Shown one piece after another: positions 9,344-17,716 of a DNA stretch of 64,000 bases; within the stretch, counting starts at the first letter, position 1, and every line of letters starts with the position of its first letter. The stretch comes from Paucibacter sediminis (GTDB taxonomy: Bacteria; Pseudomonadota; Gammaproteobacteria; Burkholderiales; Burkholderiaceae_C), in assembly GCF_030254645.1 (NCBI RefSeq), contig NZ_CP116346.1:2855973-2919972 (forward strand), written 5' to 3'. The position numbers and the translations under genes are program-made. The notes under the pieces are model-generated. The model saw only the letters and a list, made by a program, of their open reading frames with translations, had not been told where the DNA came from and searched no databases.

Positions 9344-10081
9344 ATGCGCAGCCTGATCGCCGTTTGGCGCTTGCTGCGCATGGTCCTGCATGTGCTGTGG
9401 GGGCTGCTGCTCATCAAGCTGCGCTTCGGCAGCCTGGACCAGGCCGCGCGTCATGCACGGGTGCAGCGCTGGTCGGGCGGCCTGCTGCGCCTGCTGGGGG
9501 TGCGCCTGGCTTGCACGGGCCGGGCCCGGCCCGGCGCCAAGCTGCTGCTGGCCAACCATGTGTCCTGGCTGGACATCGCCGCCGTGCACGCGGTGCTGCC
9601 CGAGGCGCGCTTCGTCTCCAAGGCGGACGTCAAGCATTGGCCCGTGGTGGGTGCGCTGACCGCCGGCGTGGGCACGCTCTTCATCGAACGCGCCAGCAAG
9701 CGCGACGCGCTGCGCGTGGTGCACCAGACCGCCGAGGCGCTCAAGGCCGGCGACACCGTGGCGGTGTTCCCCGAGGGCACCACCGGCGCCGGCCCCGAGT
9801 TGCTGCCCTTCCACGGCAATCTGCTGCAGGCCGCCATCGCCACCGAGATCCCGCTCCAGCCCCTGGTGCTGCGCTGGCACGAGCCGGGCGAACGCTTCAG
9901 CAGCGCGGCGCGCTATATCGGCGACATGACGCTGCTGCAAAGCCTGTGGGCCATCGCCAGCGCCCGCGGCCTGGGCATCGCGGTGCAGATCCTGCCGGCG
10001 ATGGAGACCGCGCATGCCGATCGGCGCGCGCTGGCCGAGCATGTGCGCGGCGAAATTGCCGCGGCACTGGAAGCCGGCTGA
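9344..10081 (+). CDS. plsC: 1-acyl-sn-glycerol-3-phosphate acyltransferase
   Basis: 245 residues with an N-terminal membrane helix (LLRMVLHVLWGLLLIKL). The acyltransferase motifs are NHVSWLD (HX4D, catalytic) and FPEGTTGAG (lyso-substrate binding). It transfers an acyl chain to lysophosphatidic acid at the inner membrane. ATG 9344 is one base past the pyrC' stop; an in-frame TTG at 9299 would add 15 residues inside pyrC' and is less likely. It is probably co-transcribed with the pyr genes. A lysolipid acyltransferase of similar family (ornithine lipid OlsA-like) cannot be excluded. Confidence 0.88.
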   Translation: MRSLIAVWRLLRMVLHVLWGLLLIKLRFGSLDQAARHARVQRWSGGLLRLLGVRLACTGRARPGAKLLLANHVSWLDIAAVHAVLPEARFVSKADVKHWPVVGALTAGVGTLFIERASKRDALRVVHQTAEALKAGDTVAVFPEGTTGAGPELLPFHGNLLQAAIATEIPLQPLVLRWHEPGERFSSAARYIGDMTLLQSLWAIASARGLGIAVQILPAMETAHADRRALAEHVRGEIAAALEAG

Positions 10082-10111
10082 CCCCTAGGATGGGTGGCCG
10101 CCAACGGCCGA

Positions 10112-10131
10112 TTTCATAGCTTTTTCAAGAC
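10112..10131 (+). promoter_or_regulatory. 20-base AT-rich motif upstream of the PEP-CTERM gene
   Basis: The core TTTCATAGCTTTTTCA followed by AGAC occurs here 57 bases before the PEP-CTERM start. The same 20 bases, with one mismatch and in the same orientation, occur on the minus strand at 17716-17697, 31 bases before the patatin start. A shared promoter or operator is possible; no regulator was identified. Confidence 0.35.
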
Positions 10132-10188
10132 GGCGCTGCCGCTGCGCTGCAACAGTCCGTGGCTTGCAAACCCTCAGGGAGAACAGCC

Positions 10189-10932
10189 ATGAACAAGCAT
10201 CGTCTACCCAGCCTCACCGCCCTGGCGCTGGCCTGCGCCAGCCTCGGCCCGGCCCAGGCGGGGGTCGTGGTGGGTTCCTACGACCCGCAGTTCGGCCCGA
10301 CCCTGCCCGAGCTCTCCTACCGTGGCAGCTTCAGCTTCAACCTGCCCGACAGCTGGGTGGACTATGCGCTCAGCCACAACAACGATTTCGTCGATCTCAC
10401 CGGCGAGAACATCTGGGCCAGCGTGAACCTCACGCTGTTCGAGACCGCCAATCCGGCCAACGCCGTCAGCGCCAGCTTCAATATGCATGTGGACCTGGTG
10501 GAGATCGACCGCACGCTGTTGCACCTGCGCAGCTGGAGCAGCTTCTCCGCGGCCACGCCGAACCAGCTGAATGGCTTTGCCGCGGCCAATTTCAACCAGT
10601 TTTCCTTCCAGTATGACTACGGGCTGCCGCAACTGACCTGCCTGCATTGCAACGACCCCGATCCAGGCTCGTCGGCCGAGGACGTGCAGGCCGACCTGCT
10701 TGGATTCGATCAACTGGTGTTCCACCGGGATGACGCGGGCCAGGGCCGCCTTGGCAAGGACGGCAACGGCCATGAGCTGGGGCTGCGCAGCACCATCAAC
10801 GACCAGGGGCTTGTGGTCTACAGCCAGGCAGCGCTGCCGGGGAGCGGCCAGCAGGTGCCCGAGCCGGGCACCCTCTATGAGGCGCTGGCGGCGCTGGCGG
10901 CCCTGCTGCTGATACCGCGCCGCCGCCCCTGA
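10189..10932 (+). CDS. PEP-CTERM sorting domain protein, function unknown
   Basis: 247 residues. A signal peptide (LTALALACASLGPAQA) is followed by a ~200-residue beta-rich body and the C-terminal tripartite sorting signal: VPEPGTL, a hydrophobic helix (ALAALAALLLIP) and the basic tail RRRP. Such proteins are processed by an exosortase (EpsH-like) and delivered to the outer surface, usually in strains that make exopolysaccharide. Two Cys in LTCLHCND could form a disulfide. ATG 10189 is preceded by AGGGAGA; an in-frame GTG at 10159 lacks this. It ends 15 bases before the convergent STAND gene. The exosortase is not in this window. Confidence 0.8.
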   Translation: MNKHRLPSLTALALACASLGPAQAGVVVGSYDPQFGPTLPELSYRGSFSFNLPDSWVDYALSHNNDFVDLTGENIWASVNLTLFETANPANAVSASFNMHVDLVEIDRTLLHLRSWSSFSAATPNQLNGFAAANFNQFSFQYDYGLPQLTCLHCNDPDPGSSAEDVQADLLGFDQLVFHRDDAGQGRLGKDGNGHELGLRSTINDQGLVVYSQAALPGSGQQVPEPGTLYEALAALAALLLIPRRRP

Positions 10933-10946
10933 GCGGCGCGCGCGCT

Positions 10947-13775
10947 TCAATGCAGGCGCCCGGCGGGTAGCGCCAGCGTCAGCGCCCGGCGCAGCGCCTG
11001 GGCGGTATCCCAGTCGCGCGCCTGCTGCCAGGGCGCCTCGAAGAAGGCCTCGTCGGGGCTGGCCGCGCGCAGGCGCGCCAGCAGGGCCTGCCAGCGCCCC
11101 TGGGCCAGGCGCGGGCGCGTCAGGCGGGCGTTCTCGCGCAACTGCTGCGTGCAGGAGGCCAGCGCGATGGCCGCCTGCGGCTGCTCCAGCAGCAGGCCCA
11201 GCGCGGCATGGTCTTCCAGGCAGCCCAGCAGATGCTCGCGCATGTCGAAGGCATTGAAGGCGCTCAGCGCCTCGGCGAGGCGCTCGCATGCCGGCGCCTG
11301 GCGGCCGGCCAGCAGGTCCAGCTTGCCCAGCCACCACAGGGCGTGCGCCGCGCCGCGCCGGTCGCCCGCCGCCAGGCAGATCTTCAGCGAGCGCGCCAGC
11401 CCCGCTTCGGCGGCGCCCAGCGCGCCGGCCTCGAAGTCCAGCTGGGCCAGCGAGAGCTCGGCCTCGGCCTCGGTCTCGAGGTGCTTGATCTGGCGCGCCA
11501 GCTGCAGCGCGGCCTGCAGGTGCGTGGCGGCCTGGGCGGCCGCGCCGCACCAGGCGTGGATCTGGCCCAGCTGCAGCTGCACCGTGGCCTCGCCGACCTG
11601 GTTGCCGCAGAGCTGGAACAGCTGCAGGGCCTCGTGGTCGGCCGCCAGCGCGCCGGCCGCATCGGCGCAGCCCAGGCGCGTCAGCGCCAGCGTGGAGAGG
11701 GTGGCGGCCACGTCGAAGGGGTTGTCGCGCTGGCGCCGCAGCGCCAGGCAGGTCTGCAGATCGGCCAGCGCGGCGGCGTGGTCGCTCTGGCTCCATGCCA
11801 GCGCCGCGGCCACGTAGAGGGCATGGGCATGGGCCTGCGCGTCGGCCTGCACCGCCGGCAGGGCCAGCAGGCCGCGCAGCAGGGCACGCCCCTCGCCCGA
11901 ATAGCCGCGCAGGATCCAGAAGCCCTGCAGGGCCACGGCCAGCTTCAGCGCCAGAATCGGGTTGCCGCCGGGGCCGAGCGCATGCCCGGTGGCAGCACGC
12001 AGATTGTCCTGCTCGGTCTCGAGCCGGCCCAGCCAGTAGCCCTGCTGGGGGCCGTGCAGGCCGTCGCGCCCCAGCTTGGCGAAGGCGAAGTAATGCGCAC
12101 CATGCTGCCCACCCATGGCCTCCAGCGTGCCGGCGGCGGCGAGCTTTTCAAGCGCGTATTCGCGTATCGTTTCCAGCATCTGGTAGCGCATACCGTCGGC
12201 GGTCTCGGCCTGCATCAGCAGCGATTTCTCCACCAGGGCGCCCAGCAGGTCCAGCACCGCGTCGACGTCGAGCGGCGTGCCGCCGCACACGGCCTCGGCG
12301 GCCTCCATGTCCAGCCCGCCCCTGAACACGGCGAGGCGCTGCAAGAGCAGCTGTTCGGCCTCGGGCAGCAGGTCGTAGGACCAGTCGACCAGCGCACGCA
12401 GCGATTGCTGGCGCTGCTGCAGCACCTGCGAGCCGCCGGTGAGCAGCTTGAAGCGGTTGCCCAGGCGGCGGTTGATGTCGGCCAGGGAGAGCGTGCGCAG
12501 GCGCGCCGCCACCAGCTCGAGCGCCAGCGGTATGCCCTCCAGCCGCGCCACCAGCTCGGCCACCGCGGGGGCCTGCGCCTCGTCCAGTTCGAAGCCGGGC
12601 CGGTGCGCCTGGGCGCGCGCGACGAACAGGCGCACCGCGGTGGACTGGCGCAGCGTGGCGAGGTCGTCGCCGGCGCGCGGCACCGGCAGCGGCTGCACCA
12701 GATAGGCATGCTCGCCCGGGATGCGCAGGGCCTCGCGGCTGGAGGCGGCCAGGCGCACATGCGGGGCCGCCCTGACGATGGCATGCGCCATCTCGGCCGC
12801 CGGCTTGATGAGGTGCTCGCAGTTGTCGAACACCATCAGCACGCGGCGCGTCTGCAGAAAGCTGCACACCGATTGCAGCAGGCTGCGCTCGGGCTCCTCG
12901 CGCACGCCCAGCACCTGGGCCGCTTCGGCCAGCGCGAGCGCGGGGTCGCTGATCGGCGCCAGGTCGAGGAACCACACACCGTCGGGGAACTGGTGCATCA
13001 GCTCGGCCGCGGCCTGCAGCGAGAGCCGGGTCTTGCCCAGCCCGCCCATGCCCAGCAGGGTCACCAGGCGGGCGCTGCCCAGCAGGGCCTTGATGTCGCG
13101 CAGCTCCTGCTCGCGGCCGATGAAGGGGGTGCTCTGCTGCGGCAGGTTGTTGGGAATGGCCTGCACCGGCAGCCAGCGTCCGTCCACCTGCACCACGCGG
13201 TAGACCTTGTCGCCATCGGGCGGCGCCGTCGGCAGCTGCTCGGGCGGCCCGACCTCGAAGATCTCCACCGGCGCCGACAGGCCCTTCATCATCCAATGCC
13301 CGTGCGAGTCGAGCCGGCAGCCGTCGGGCGTGCCCAGCGCGGCGCGCGCCTCGGCGCTGAGCAGGGTCTGGCCGCCCCGGGCGATCGCCATGACGCGCGC
13401 CGCGGTGGGCTTGGCCAGGCCGTCCACTTCCAGCGGCTTGGCGCCGCGCATCACGTCCGCGGCGGCGTTCTCGCGCAGCAGCACCGGCCCGACATGCAGG
13501 CCGGCACGCGCGCGCAGCGGCACCGGCAGCGCGGCCAGGGCGCGGTGATAGGCCTGGGCGTAGCCGACCGCATCGGCGGCGGCATCGAACAGCAGCAGCA
13601 TGCCGTCGGTCTTGTCGATCTCGCGGCCGCGCCAGGGCGGCAGCAGGTCGCGCGCGACGCGGTCATGGTCGGTCCAGACCTGGGCCATCGCGGCATCGCC
13701 CAGCGCCTCGGAGAGCTGGGTGCTGTCGACCACATCGGTCAGCAGCAGCGCCTTGGTGTCGTGCTGGGCGTTCAC
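10947..13775 (-). CDS. Adenylate/guanylate cyclase-like domain fused to STAND (NB-ARC) ATPase and TPR repeats
   Basis: 942 residues. Residues ~8-175 are a class III nucleotidyl cyclase domain: first metal Asp in TDVVDST (residue 14), second in KTDG (residue 57), then GLHVGP. The usual VNxAAR becomes KPTAAR, so the transition-state Asn is missing and the substrate Lys is uncertain; activity may be reduced or lost. A STAND ATPase follows (FIGREQEL, P-loop GMGGLGKTRLS, VFDNCEH, ALELVAARL). About 350 residues of TPR-like helices end the protein. The start is a GTG whose last base precedes the final A of the upstream stop, a GTGA overlap, so translation is coupled. The frame is open further upstream, but that part lies inside the neighbour. 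It is the last of four minus-strand genes. Confidence 0.85.
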   Translation of the reverse strand: MNAQHDTKALLLTDVVDSTQLSEALGDAAMAQVWTDHDRVARDLLPPWRGREIDKTDGMLLLFDAAADAVGYAQAYHRALAALPVPLRARAGLHVGPVLLRENAAADVMRGAKPLEVDGLAKPTAARVMAIARGGQTLLSAEARAALGTPDGCRLDSHGHWMMKGLSAPVEIFEVGPPEQLPTAPPDGDKVYRVVQVDGRWLPVQAIPNNLPQQSTPFIGREQELRDIKALLGSARLVTLLGMGGLGKTRLSLQAAAELMHQFPDGVWFLDLAPISDPALALAEAAQVLGVREEPERSLLQSVCSFLQTRRVLMVFDNCEHLIKPAAEMAHAIVRAAPHVRLAASSREALRIPGEHAYLVQPLPVPRAGDDLATLRQSTAVRLFVARAQAHRPGFELDEAQAPAVAELVARLEGIPLALELVAARLRTLSLADINRRLGNRFKLLTGGSQVLQQRQQSLRALVDWSYDLLPEAEQLLLQRLAVFRGGLDMEAAEAVCGGTPLDVDAVLDLLGALVEKSLLMQAETADGMRYQMLETIREYALEKLAAAGTLEAMGGQHGAHYFAFAKLGRDGLHGPQQGYWLGRLETEQDNLRAATGHALGPGGNPILALKLAVALQGFWILRGYSGEGRALLRGLLALPAVQADAQAHAHALYVAAALAWSQSDHAAALADLQTCLALRRQRDNPFDVAATLSTLALTRLGCADAAGALAADHEALQLFQLCGNQVGEATVQLQLGQIHAWCGAAAQAATHLQAALQLARQIKHLETEAEAELSLAQLDFEAGALGAAEAGLARSLKICLAAGDRRGAAHALWWLGKLDLLAGRQAPACERLAEALSAFNAFDMREHLLGCLEDHAALGLLLEQPQAAIALASCTQQLRENARLTRPRLAQGRWQALLARLRAASPDEAFFEAPWQQARDWDTAQALRRALTLALPAGRLH

Positions 13776-15766
13776 AGCAGGCTCGTGACGCGCACGCTGC
13801 TGCCCTCGTGCTCCACCTTCACGTCCTTGCCGCTGCTGCGCGCCAGCCGGATCATGTGCTCGTTGGTGGCGAGGATCTCGGCCACGAAGCCGCGCACGCC
13901 GCGCGCGGCCGCATGCTCGGCCAGGCGCTGCTGCAGGCGGCCCCCCAGGCCCTGGCCCTGCCAGTCGGGGTGCACCATGAAGGCGGTCTCGGCCAGATTG
14001 GTGCTGGGGTCGACCATGTACATCGCATGCGCCACCAGCTCCGGCTGCTCGCGCGGGCCGCTGGTCGCCACCAGGGCGACCTCGTTCTCGTCGTTGAGAT
14101 TGCACAGGCGCTGCACGTCGCGGTTGGAGAGGCCGCGCAGCTTGCGGAAGAAGCGCGTGTAGATGTCGCGTTCGGGCAGCTGATGGAAGAGCGCGCGGAT
14201 CGCGTCGCCATCGCTGGCCTGGGCCGGGCGCAGCAGCAGCGGGCGGCCGTCCTTCAAGCGCAGCTGGCGCTCGTCCTGCACGGCATAGGCATGCAGATTG
14301 CGCAGGCCCTGGTCGGCCGGCACATAGCCCAGCGCCTGGGCCGCCTCCAGCAGGCCCGGGCGCGCCGCCGGGTGGGCGATCTGGATCAGCGCCACCGCGC
14401 GCTCGCGGATCGACTTGCCGAACAGATGGGCGATGCCGTACTCGGTGATGACGTAGTGCACGTCGCTGCGCGCGATCGCCACGCCCTCGCCGGCCTGCAG
14501 GCTGGCGCGGATGCGCGAGCTCAGGCCGTCGTCCTCGGTGGCGGCCAGGCAGATGATGGCCTTGCCGCCGGGCGAGCGCGAGGCCCCCTGCAGGAACTCG
14601 GCCTGCGCCGCCAGGCCGCCGTAGAAATCGCCGTGGAACTGGTCCACGCAGACCTGGCCGGTCAGGTCCACCGCGAAGGCCTGCGTCACCGACACCATCT
14701 TGTGCTGGGCGGCAATGGTCCAGGCATCGCACACCGCCTCGATGGGCTGGAAGGAGAACAGCGGGTTGCCGTCGATCAGCTCGTAGAGCCGGCGCGAGCC
14801 CATCGCGAAGCTCGTGACGATCTTGCCGCGCTGCTGGCTCTTGCGCCGGCCGGTGAGGATGCCGCGCTCCAGCAGCGGGATGATGGCGTCGGTGATGACG
14901 TCCGAATGGATGCCCAGGTCCTGGCGGTCCACCAGGTACTTGAGCGCCTCGTTGCTGAAACGGCCGAGGCCGATCTGCAGCGTCGAGCCGTCGTCGATCA
15001 CGCTGCCGATGTAGCGCGCGATCTGCTCCGAGATCTCGCCCTGCGGTGCCTGGTGCAGGTACTCGATCAGCGGCGTGTCCACCGGCACCAGATGGTCGAT
15101 CTCGCCCACATGCAGGGTCGAGTCGCCCATGGTGCGCGGCATGTGCGGGTTGACCTCGGCGATCACCAGCCCGGCCTTGGCCACCGCCGCCTTGCTCACG
15201 TCCACCGAGACGCCCAGGCTCACGTAGCCGAACTCGTCGGGCATCGAGACCTGGATCAGCGCCACGTCGACCGGGATGCGGCCGATCGCGATCAGCTGGG
15301 GCACGCGCGCCAGCGAGATCGGCACATAGTCCGCCAGGCCATGGCGCACCGCGGCGCGCATGTCCTGGCCGACGAAGAAGCAGCGATGCCGGTACTTGGT
15401 GAGCGGCGCGCCGGCGGCGTCGTGCTGCACCGCGCGGTCGGTGAGGAAGTGCAGCAGCTCCACGTCCTGCGGCGCCGGCGCGAGCGCCTCCAGCGCCGCC
15501 ACCAGGCTGCGCGGCGTGGCGCAGGCCGTGCCCACGAACACATGCGAACCGGGCCGTATCAGGCGCAGCGCATCGCTGGCCGAACAGATCTTCTCGGCGC
15601 AGGCCAGCAGGCGCGGATCCAGGCCGGCGCCGGGCTGCTCGGAGGGTTCGCTGGCAAGGAAGCGGCTCTGCCAGGCATGGGCCAGGCGGGCCAGCAGGCC
15701 CGCCGCGGTGGCCGGGGCCGGGTCGTGGCGGGCGTCGGGGCGTGCGTCGTTTGGCGTCATGTTCAT
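13772..15766 (-). CDS. Acetyl-CoA hydrolase/transferase fused to a GNAT acetyltransferase domain
   Basis: 664 residues. The first ~480 form an acetyl-CoA hydrolase/4-hydroxybutyrate CoA-transferase fold: VFVGTACATPRSL, MPDEFGYVSLG, HSDVITDAI, and the strongly conserved HYVITEYGIAHLFGKS near residues 440-455. Residues ~500-664 are a GNAT domain (LLRPAQASDGDAIRALF, MVHPDWQGQGLGGRL with the acetyl-CoA loop). The fusion suggests a CoA-transferase whose acyl-CoA chemistry is tied to protein or small-molecule acetylation. ATG 15766 is 18 bases after the patatin stop; an in-frame ATG at 15760 is an alternative. The stop overlaps the start of the cyclase-like gene. Confidence 0.88.
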   Translation of the reverse strand: MNMTPNDARPDARHDPAPATAAGLLARLAHAWQSRFLASEPSEQPGAGLDPRLLACAEKICSASDALRLIRPGSHVFVGTACATPRSLVAALEALAPAPQDVELLHFLTDRAVQHDAAGAPLTKYRHRCFFVGQDMRAAVRHGLADYVPISLARVPQLIAIGRIPVDVALIQVSMPDEFGYVSLGVSVDVSKAAVAKAGLVIAEVNPHMPRTMGDSTLHVGEIDHLVPVDTPLIEYLHQAPQGEISEQIARYIGSVIDDGSTLQIGLGRFSNEALKYLVDRQDLGIHSDVITDAIIPLLERGILTGRRKSQQRGKIVTSFAMGSRRLYELIDGNPLFSFQPIEAVCDAWTIAAQHKMVSVTQAFAVDLTGQVCVDQFHGDFYGGLAAQAEFLQGASRSPGGKAIICLAATEDDGLSSRIRASLQAGEGVAIARSDVHYVITEYGIAHLFGKSIRERAVALIQIAHPAARPGLLEAAQALGYVPADQGLRNLHAYAVQDERQLRLKDGRPLLLRPAQASDGDAIRALFHQLPERDIYTRFFRKLRGLSNRDVQRLCNLNDENEVALVATSGPREQPELVAHAMYMVDPSTNLAETAFMVHPDWQGQGLGGRLQQRLAEHAAARGVRGFVAEILATNEHMIRLARSSGKDVKVEHEGSSVRVTSLL

Positions 15767-15784
15767 GCGGGGCTCCCCGTCGTG

Positions 15785-17665
15785 TTAACTGGCCCTAGCG
15801 GCAGCGGCAGCCAGCACCTCGCAGCCATGCTGGTAGCCTTGTTCGACGATGTCGTCGAAGCGGCTCCACTCCAGCATGCCCACGCGTGTCAGCGGCGGGT
15901 TGAAATACAGGTCGATCTGCTGGCGCGCCTCGCGCTGGCGCGAGTTGCTGTAGAGCACGGTGACGTTCATCAGATAGGCCGCCAGCGAGGGCAGGCGATA
16001 GCGGCGCCGGGCGCGCGGGCGCAGGCGATCGCGCAGCAGCGCCCAGGGCCCCGGCACCTCGTCGAAATCGAGCCGGCGCGGCTTGTGGGCGCTCAGGTCC
16101 ACCGCGATCACGCGGCCGATGCCCCAGCGGCGCCGCATCACGTCCACCGGCAGGTTGTTGAAGCTGCCGCCATCGCAGAGCAGATCGCCCTCGTGGATGA
16201 CCGGCGGCAGGGCCCCCGGGATCGCCACGCTGGCGAGGATGGCCTTCAGCAGCGAGCCGCGCTGCAGCACCTGCTCGCGCGCCTGCGAGTAGTTGGTGGC
16301 GACGCAGAAGAAGTTCTTCCACAGGTCCTCGGCCTGGGCGGCATGGCCGGTGAGCACCTGGATGTTGTGCTCGACGCTGCGGCGCAGGCGCTGGCCGCGG
16401 ATCAGCGAGACCAGCGGCAGCCAGTTGAAGTCGCCGGTGGGGTTGAGCGCGAAGGCGCGCCGCGCCGTGTTCACCAGCAGCTCGAGCGGCTGGTCGCTCG
16501 CCACCAGCACCGCCATCACCGCGCCCACGCTGGTGCCGCCCACCATGTCGATCTGCTCGCCATGCTCCTGTAGCGCGCGGTAGATGCCGATATGGGCAAA
16601 ACCGCGCGCGCCGCCGCCGGCCAGCACCAGCCCGACGCCCTGGCGGCTCACCAGCCGCGCCAGCCTGGCGATGTCGCCGGGCAGGCGCGGGCGGATGTGC
16701 TGGTGGTCGGCGAGCGGGCGGCGCGCCAGCCAGTCGGCCGTGCCCTGCGGGCTGAGCCGCTCGCTCGGGTGCAGCAGCACCAGGATCTCGGTGGCCTCGG
16801 TGCGCGGCGGCCGGCAGACCAGGCATTCGGTCTCGATCTCGTGCAGGCGCGCCGGCTGGTCGGCATCGGCCAGCAGCAGCAACTCGTCGCAATGGCGGCA
16901 GCAGCGCTGCGTCCAGGGCGTGGCGCTGGCATCGCTCACCAGCAGCACGAAGTCGTGCAGCGATTCGATCTCGTCCAGCCGCACCGCGATGCGCCGGCTC
17001 GCATCCAGATCCTCGGGCGGGCGCGCGCTGATGCCAGGCGTCAGCAGCTGCGCATCCAGCTCGGCCGCGGTGATCAGGGCGACCCGGCCATGCTGCCTCA
17101 GCTGGCCGGCCAGCTGGCGCGCGAAGTCCAGCGCATCGACGCCGGCGCTGATCGGCACCAGGCCGATCGTGACTGGCTTGTCCAGCAGGGAGCGGCTGCC
17201 CTCGGTCTTGAGGCGGGCGATGATCTGGCGCGTCAGCGCGATCGAGACCTGCTCGCTGATGCCCAGCAACTGCTTGAAATGCTGCTTGGACAGGCGCACC
17301 AGCACCGAGTCGCGGATCGCCACCAGGGTGGCCGAGCGCGGCTCATCGGTGAACAAGCTCATCTCGCCGACGATCTGCCCGCGCGCGATCTCGCGCACCG
17401 CGCGCTGCTCGCCGAACTCGTTGCCGATATAGGTGCGCAGGCGGCCGCTGACGAGCAGATACATGGCGTCGCCTGGCTCGCCCTGGGTCATGAGCGGCTG
17501 GCCGGCGGCGATCTCCACCCATTCCAGGCGCTGCAGCAGCAGCTCGACGGCCGCAGGCTCGATCTCGCCGAGCAGCTCCGGCAGGTGCCGCAGCAGCAGG
17601 GCCTGCAGATGGGGCGGGTGCGTGGCGGACGGAGCGGGCGGGGCGGGAGAAGCGCAGCTGAGCAT
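15785..17665 (-). CDS. Patatin-like phospholipase with N-terminal cyclic-nucleotide-binding domain
   Basis: 626 residues, NTE/RssA-like. Residues ~15-140 are a CNB domain; its phosphate-binding cassette (VGEMSLFTDEPRSATLVA) keeps the Glu and the PRSAT Arg, so it looks competent for cAMP or cGMP. A middle segment of ~160 residues links to the patatin domain: oxyanion loop VLAGGGARGFAHIG, nucleophile elbow GTSVGA, and catalytic Asp in LCDGGSFNN. Such enzymes hydrolyse lysophospholipids or phospholipids at membranes. The ATG at 17665 lies 43 bases after the regulator gene and behind a shared AT-rich motif. It sits in one operon with a cyclase-like gene, so a nucleotide-to-lipase signal is plausible but unproven. 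Confidence 0.9.
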   Translation of the reverse strand: MLSCASPAPPAPSATHPPHLQALLLRHLPELLGEIEPAAVELLLQRLEWVEIAAGQPLMTQGEPGDAMYLLVSGRLRTYIGNEFGEQRAVREIARGQIVGEMSLFTDEPRSATLVAIRDSVLVRLSKQHFKQLLGISEQVSIALTRQIIARLKTEGSRSLLDKPVTIGLVPISAGVDALDFARQLAGQLRQHGRVALITAAELDAQLLTPGISARPPEDLDASRRIAVRLDEIESLHDFVLLVSDASATPWTQRCCRHCDELLLLADADQPARLHEIETECLVCRPPRTEATEILVLLHPSERLSPQGTADWLARRPLADHQHIRPRLPGDIARLARLVSRQGVGLVLAGGGARGFAHIGIYRALQEHGEQIDMVGGTSVGAVMAVLVASDQPLELLVNTARRAFALNPTGDFNWLPLVSLIRGQRLRRSVEHNIQVLTGHAAQAEDLWKNFFCVATNYSQAREQVLQRGSLLKAILASVAIPGALPPVIHEGDLLCDGGSFNNLPVDVMRRRWGIGRVIAVDLSAHKPRRLDFDEVPGPWALLRDRLRPRARRRYRLPSLAAYLMNVTVLYSNSRQREARQQIDLYFNPPLTRVGMLEWSRFDDIVEQGYQHGCEVLAAAAARAS

Positions 17666-17696
17666 GGCGCGCAGTCTGGCCGGCCGCGCGCCGAAA

Positions 17697-17716
17697 GTCC
17701 TGAAAAAGCTATGAAA
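17697..17716 (-). promoter_or_regulatory. Second copy of the 20-base AT-rich motif, upstream of the patatin gene
   Basis: Read on the minus strand: TTTCATAGCTTTTTCA then GGAC, 19 of 20 identical to the copy at 10112-10131. It overlaps the stop codon of the regulator gene and lies 31 bases before the patatin ATG. Here GCTTTTTCA is tandemly repeated with a two-base spacer. This suggests that the patatin gene may have its own promoter or operator. Confidence 0.35.

Noticed and set aside
11208-14162. 984-codon open frame on the plus strand
   Set aside because: Antisense to the cyclase-STAND gene; low-complexity Arg/Gln/Ala/His composition typical of high-GC shadow frames, no domain recognisable.
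13808-16573. 921-codon open frame on the plus strand
   Set aside because: Antisense across the CoA-transferase and patatin genes; composition is that of a shadow frame.
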